Positions 60,019 through 64,000 of a stretch of 64,000 bases of DNA are shown piece after piece. A program made the position numbers and the translations under genes. The notes below the pieces were generated by a model. That model saw only the letters and a program-made list of their open reading frames with translations, had not been told where the DNA came from and did not search any database. This stretch comes from Dendrobium chrysotoxum (lineage: Eukaryota; Streptophyta; Magnoliopsida; Asparagales; Orchidaceae): the NCBI GenBank assembly GCA_019925795.1, contig CM034305.1, positions 66,700,573-66,764,572 of the forward strand, written 5' to 3'. Numbering within the stretch: position 1 is the first letter of the stretch; every line of letters begins with the position of its first letter.

Positions 60019-61537
60019 TCATCATATCTATATTCATATCTTTTTCATTTCTCATAAATAATACAACCATCACAGGAGCCACTATAATTTAGTACCAATG
60101 AAGGTATTCCTTTTCCTTTTTCATTAACATGCACGGGTACATTGCGTCCCCAACCAGTACCATAAGGGAGTGCTCCATCACTCAACATACACATGCAATC
60201 ATATCTATCTCGTCATTTCATTCTGATAACAATCATGAACTTTATTTGATAATGTGAAATATAACATATAAATTTTCTTTAACTCAACATGATCAATCAT
60301 TGGGTATGAGAAATATAAATCATGATCTAGTTAACAATAAAGATTTTATAAGCATGCATTATCTTTCAAAATATTAATTGAAGAGAAACAATATTATCAC
60401 TATAAATAAAGAAACATAGGTACTCAACTTGAACTTAGGAAATGCACTGCTTCACTTTTATTCCTTATTCTAATGATGGTAGATTTAAAGCCTATACAAG
60501 ATTACTTCATTAAATTTAATTAATTATTTGCTCTTAATTTTCTCCAACTTAATATTTCAAAACGTCTTCTCTTTTTAAATATATATTTTAATAATCATAG
60601 CGTATTTCACTAATTAAAGTTTCTTTTACATGTTCGCTCTCACTTTCCCTTTCTCAAAGTAGCTAATTAAAGCCTCTAATTATTCTCACATTTATTTGAT
60701 TTCTAAAATATTTATAACAATTAAAATCTCATATTAAAATTTACCTACATACTTTCTATTTCTCTTACTATATTTTTATTTAATTCATATTTTATATATT
60801 AATATGTCATTTATCACTAATCATTCAATTCATTATTTGTATAAGTAATTTTCTTAATCAGCATTTTTAATTAAAATCCATACTTTTATTTAAACATCAT
60901 AATCTCTCAAACATACACTTTCTCTATTTATTTGCAATTAATCTCATAATTCAATTTGATTATTTCTAAGATATTTTAAATTTAATATAATATAATTTCC
61001 TCCTTTAAATTTTTCTCTTAAATTTTCTATTCTTGTTAATTAAATTCATAATAATTAACGTATAAATATTAAGTTTATTCATTTACTAAATATAGAAAAA
61101 AAATGAAAGTTTACCTTCTTCCTCTTCTTCGAACTCTAAACCGCACGCACACTGCTCCTTCCCGTCGAACTCGCTTCCTTTTGGCCGCTTGCTTGAAATC
61201 CTCGTCTCCCATGCTCTCTTCCTTTCTATTTATCTCTAATTCCTTCACTCCTATTCTTCTTCTTCCTCTGAGTCACTATTTCTCTCAGTTGAAGTTCTCT
61301 CATGATTTGATGCTATAGGAATGAGTGAGGGAAACTTAAATATTTGGCATGAGGAGTCGCTATTTCTCACTTTTGCACATGATTAATTAGTTAGAACAGT
61401 GAAAAAATCCATCAAATAGGCGTATACAAGCCTCACGCGACCGCTCGAATCGCCTATTTTGCGATCCTGCTCGTCCGTGTGATGACCCTGCTCGCCCACT
61501 TTCCGGTTCAGTTGAACCAGACCAACCGGTTCTTACA
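59570..61537. mobile_element. 1968-bp solo LTR in the LINE
   Basis: Its ends are TGTCATGACCCGG and CCGGTTCTTACA, with a perfect 5-bp target duplication CTTTG (59565-59569 and 61538-61542). Deleting it restores the LINE reading GTGACTTTG-GGTGATCA. The interior is AT-rich with a long TA microsatellite (59962-60015) and no open frame of note. No second LTR or internal domain occurs, hence solo. Confidence 0.95.
59962..60015. repeat. (TA)n microsatellite in the solo LTR
   Basis: About 27 TA units. Confidence 0.95.
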
Positions 61538-62189
61538 CTTTGGGTGATCATGCCATTAATAAGAGTACATGTTTTAGATATATTGGGTTTATTGTTTAGA
61601 GTGATGGTGAAATTGATGGGGATATTATTAGTAGAATTCAAGTTGGATGGTTGAAGTGGAGGAATGCATCGGGCTTATTGTGATAAAAAAGCCCCCCTCA
61701 AACTTAATGGAAAATTCTATAAGATGGTCGTTGGACCTGCAATGCTTTATTGTGCAAATATTGATCATTAAAAGAGAAGATTAAGTTAAGTGTTGAAGAG
61801 GTGAGGATGCTCAGGTGGATGAGTGGCTTTACTCTTAAAGACAAGATACGAAATGAGCATATATGTGAAAAAGGTTGGAGTAGCTCCAGTGGAAGATAAG
61901 ATTAGAGAGAGTCGCCTTAGATGGCTTGGTCACATAAAACGGAGGCCTTCTGATGACTTGATTAGGAAAGTAGATGTATAGATTTGACTTTTGTTAAGAA
62001 AGGTAGAGGTAGACCTAAAAAAACTTTGTTAGAAAATATTAGAAATGACTTTTCTTTATTTGATTTAAATGAGAATTTAATTTTTAATATGGCACAATGG
62101 AGAAAAATGATTCATGTAGCGGACCCCATATAGTGGGATAAAGGCTTGATGTTGTTGTTGGTGGTGGTGGTGGTGATTTTTTTGTTCAA

Positions 62190-63945
62190 CATTAATAATG
62201 CTTTAAGTGTAGGTTATTATGTACTACTTTTAAAAAGTCCCTCAAGTGGTTCTTATGCCTGTCACTGGGAATAATTACATTTGTCGAGTTCAGGAAACGG
62301 TTCATTACCCAGTTCACCAGCTCACATGGGACATTAAAGAATTCATAGGCCTTGTTAAAGATGAGGTAAGAACTTGGCAAATTACTGAGAAGCTTTATCA
62401 AAAGGTTGTAGAAGGAGACACTGGACTTGAAAGATTTGGAGTCGATTGTGGCTCAAGTTGCTCAATTTCATTCTTGAGCTGTCTACAAGCTTCAATAGTG
62501 TGTCCATGGTTACGGTGGAAGTGGTAGTATTGCTCCTTATTCCCAGTTAAAGGATTTGGCCACTTCACATTCTCCTGATTTCGGATGGCCATCAATATAT
62601 TTGCCCGAGACACGTTAAGTGATGTATACTCCAATTATCGAGGTTCACATCGCGGTTGCGAGGGCCGAGGGGGTAAGTTGTAATTTCCTTGCTTCTTTCG
62701 TTGTGAGGGCAGAATATCCATTCCGGATGCATTCTTATGCTTCTCATTACTTTGCTCAAATTGCTTCCTATGAGCGTTGATGACCTCATCTATAATGATT
62801 TGAGCTTCTGCACGATAAATTAGGTTAGCGTATAAATGGACTGTGTTTCGCATGAGCGCTGAGTAAAAAGGGTCAAGACGAAGCCCTTCAAGGAAAACTC
62901 ATCTCAATAACTCGGGATCCACCCCCAAAATTTATTGTGCCTTGATGGAGAATCATTAAAAGTACTCTTTAAGTGATTCTCCTTCATTCTGGCGAATCCC
63001 AGAGAGATGAGAAGAATCATTAATAATTCTTCATTTGGAAACAAATTGTTCGATGAACACTTATGCCAACTTGATGAACTTGGGAATATTTTCGGTTGGA
63101 AGCGAATAGAATTATGTTCGAGCTTGCTCTTTGAGGGTAGCTGGAAAATTTTGGCAGAGGAACGCATCTAAGGATCGTTGGATATGTATGATGGTTCTAT
63201 AATGATCAATATGTTCATAAGAGTCGGAAGTCCCATTGTAGGAATCTATACTTGGTAATTTGAAGCCCGCCGGAATGTGATGTTGAAGAATGGCTTCAGT
63301 CAGGGGTGATGACTCCTGAAAATTCCACTGATGAAGAGATGTCCTTTCACCTCTCATTGGAAATTCTTCTCGAACTAGTCGCCGTAGTTCATGGTGCAAA
63401 ACGTTGTGTGGGAGATCAGCAACGTAAGGTCGAATCAAGTCTTCGGCAACAACTGGAAGAATACGGGGTGACCGATTTGTAAGAAAGATGTGTAGAGCTT
63501 GCTGTATCAGTGAGTTCGTTGTCTTGATGTGATAGGGGATGCACCCTTGACTGAGGGAGAGGGGGTACTGCTTGAAATTGCTCAGGTCGGACGTCTCCAG
63601 TTAGTGGCGGATTCTAAAGGAGATGAATCTCCTCTTGTTGTGCTAATACCAGTTTCCAAGTCTCTCACAGATATTGAAGGATCTCATTTTGAGATTCTCC
63701 TATATTTCGGATACGATCTTCTAAGGAAGGTCCTAAAGTTCCTTCTCCAACAAGGTTTTGCCCACCAGGGTAAAAAGAGGCAGATACTTGGCGTCCCTGA
63801 TTCATAGACTGATTCTTGGGATTGATGTGTGTTGGAGCAGGAGGCTCCTGTGTTGCGATTGCTACGCCTGTTGGCCATTGAAAGGATGTTTAGGATAGTG
63901 GGATTAGAGTTTCCCACAGATGACGCCAAATTATTGCGGGCTAGA
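62190..63945 (-). pseudogene. Ty3/gypsy gag remnant with leader and PBS
   Basis: On the minus strand, reading from the right edge: a leader with TTTGGCGTCATCTGTGGGAA (about 63917-63937), a PBS-type sequence of gypsy elements; ATGGCCAACAGGCG at about 63880 as a possible gag start; GFKLPSIDSYNGTSDSYEHI (63260 area) as the gag core; ATLKEQART, then a retained but stop-ridden stretch; and a zinc-knuckle relic YYHFHRNHGHTIEACRQLK, in which the first Cys is replaced. Several stops and frame changes make it inactive. It continues into less recognisable sequence to 62190. The 5' LTR lies beyond about 63945 and runs off the window. Confidence 0.82.
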
Positions 63946-64000
63946 ATATTCACAGCGATAAAGTAGAAAAAACTGTGCGTCTTAGCGTTCTACGAGTATC
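63946..64000 (-). mobile_element. inner end of a gypsy 5' LTR, cut by the window edge
   Basis: Sequence beyond the PBS on the minus strand should be the end of the 5' LTR; only about 55 bp are present, so it cannot be verified. Confidence 0.4.

Larger units (their letters stand above)
59476..62165 (+). mobile_element. 5'-truncated RTE LINE, third copy, split by a solo LTR
   Basis: LINE homology starts at ACCTTAGAATCTAAAGG (equivalent to about 34408 of the intact copy), so the 5' three quarters are missing. It continues to 59569, is interrupted by the solo LTR, resumes at 61538 and ends in TTG/GGT trinucleotide repeats near 62165. Frameshifts and stops are frequent, for example the stop in LL*.KSPP near 61680. 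5' truncation is normal for target-primed reverse transcription. Confidence 0.92.

Overview
This window is plant nuclear DNA. It reads as a large-genome monocot: a GC-rich, Ala/Ser/Gly-rich first coding exon is followed by AT-rich small exons and very long introns, and most of the sequence is layered transposable elements. The species cannot be named from sequence alone.

One host gene is recognisable: an orthologue of SCD2 (STOMATAL CYTOKINESIS-DEFECTIVE 2, the coiled-coil partner of the DENN-domain protein SCD1) on the + strand. I rebuilt it by hand as 16 coding exons from the ATG at 6033 to 46224. All keep frame, phases match at every junction, and all introns are GT-AG except one GC-AG intron. 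A 63-nt in-frame candidate cassette exon lies at 45766-45828. The assembled reading frame is about 529 codons and lacks only the extreme C-terminus, whose exon is not in the window; the last visible intron is therefore longer than 17 kb, or the gene end is lost.

Layout. 1-4967: non-coding LTR-like DNA with direct and tandem repeats, including a four-copy hairpin carrying AATAAA in its loop, then AT-rich DNA. 4968-5774: PIF/Harbinger-type non-autonomous element just upstream of the SCD2 promoter. 6033-14221: exons 1-5, with a decayed Ty1/copia element (about 7350-12645, itself split by a hAT-type MITE) in intron 1. 14222-29272: exons 6-12 with a triplicated about 0.4-kb segment, three MITE-like elements and an antisense copia remnant in the introns. 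29273-39770: intron 12, holding a Tat/Ogre-like Ty3/gypsy element whose 5' LTR is split by an intact RTE-clade LINE and whose interior is deleted from the primer-binding site to integrase. 39771-46224: exons 13 to the last one seen. 46458-55391: an old solo LTR (CAAGG target duplication) split by a younger chromovirus of a related family, itself split by a hAT MITE in integrase. 55397-64000: gypsy LTR/gag remnants, a decayed RTE LINE with a 15-bp target duplication, a 5'-truncated RTE LINE split by a 1968-bp solo LTR (CTTTG duplication), and the 5' part of another gypsy element on the minus strand running off the right edge.

The genes do not form a pathway: one housekeeping endomembrane-trafficking gene is embedded in retroelements that inflate its introns without visibly breaking its exons. 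I saw no operons, CRISPR arrays, tRNA or rRNA genes. I found no convincing new enzymatic system; the least expected observations are the wobble-preserved AATAAA hairpin repeats, the retroelements with breakpoints at functional boundaries, the intact RTE LINE and the cassette exon.
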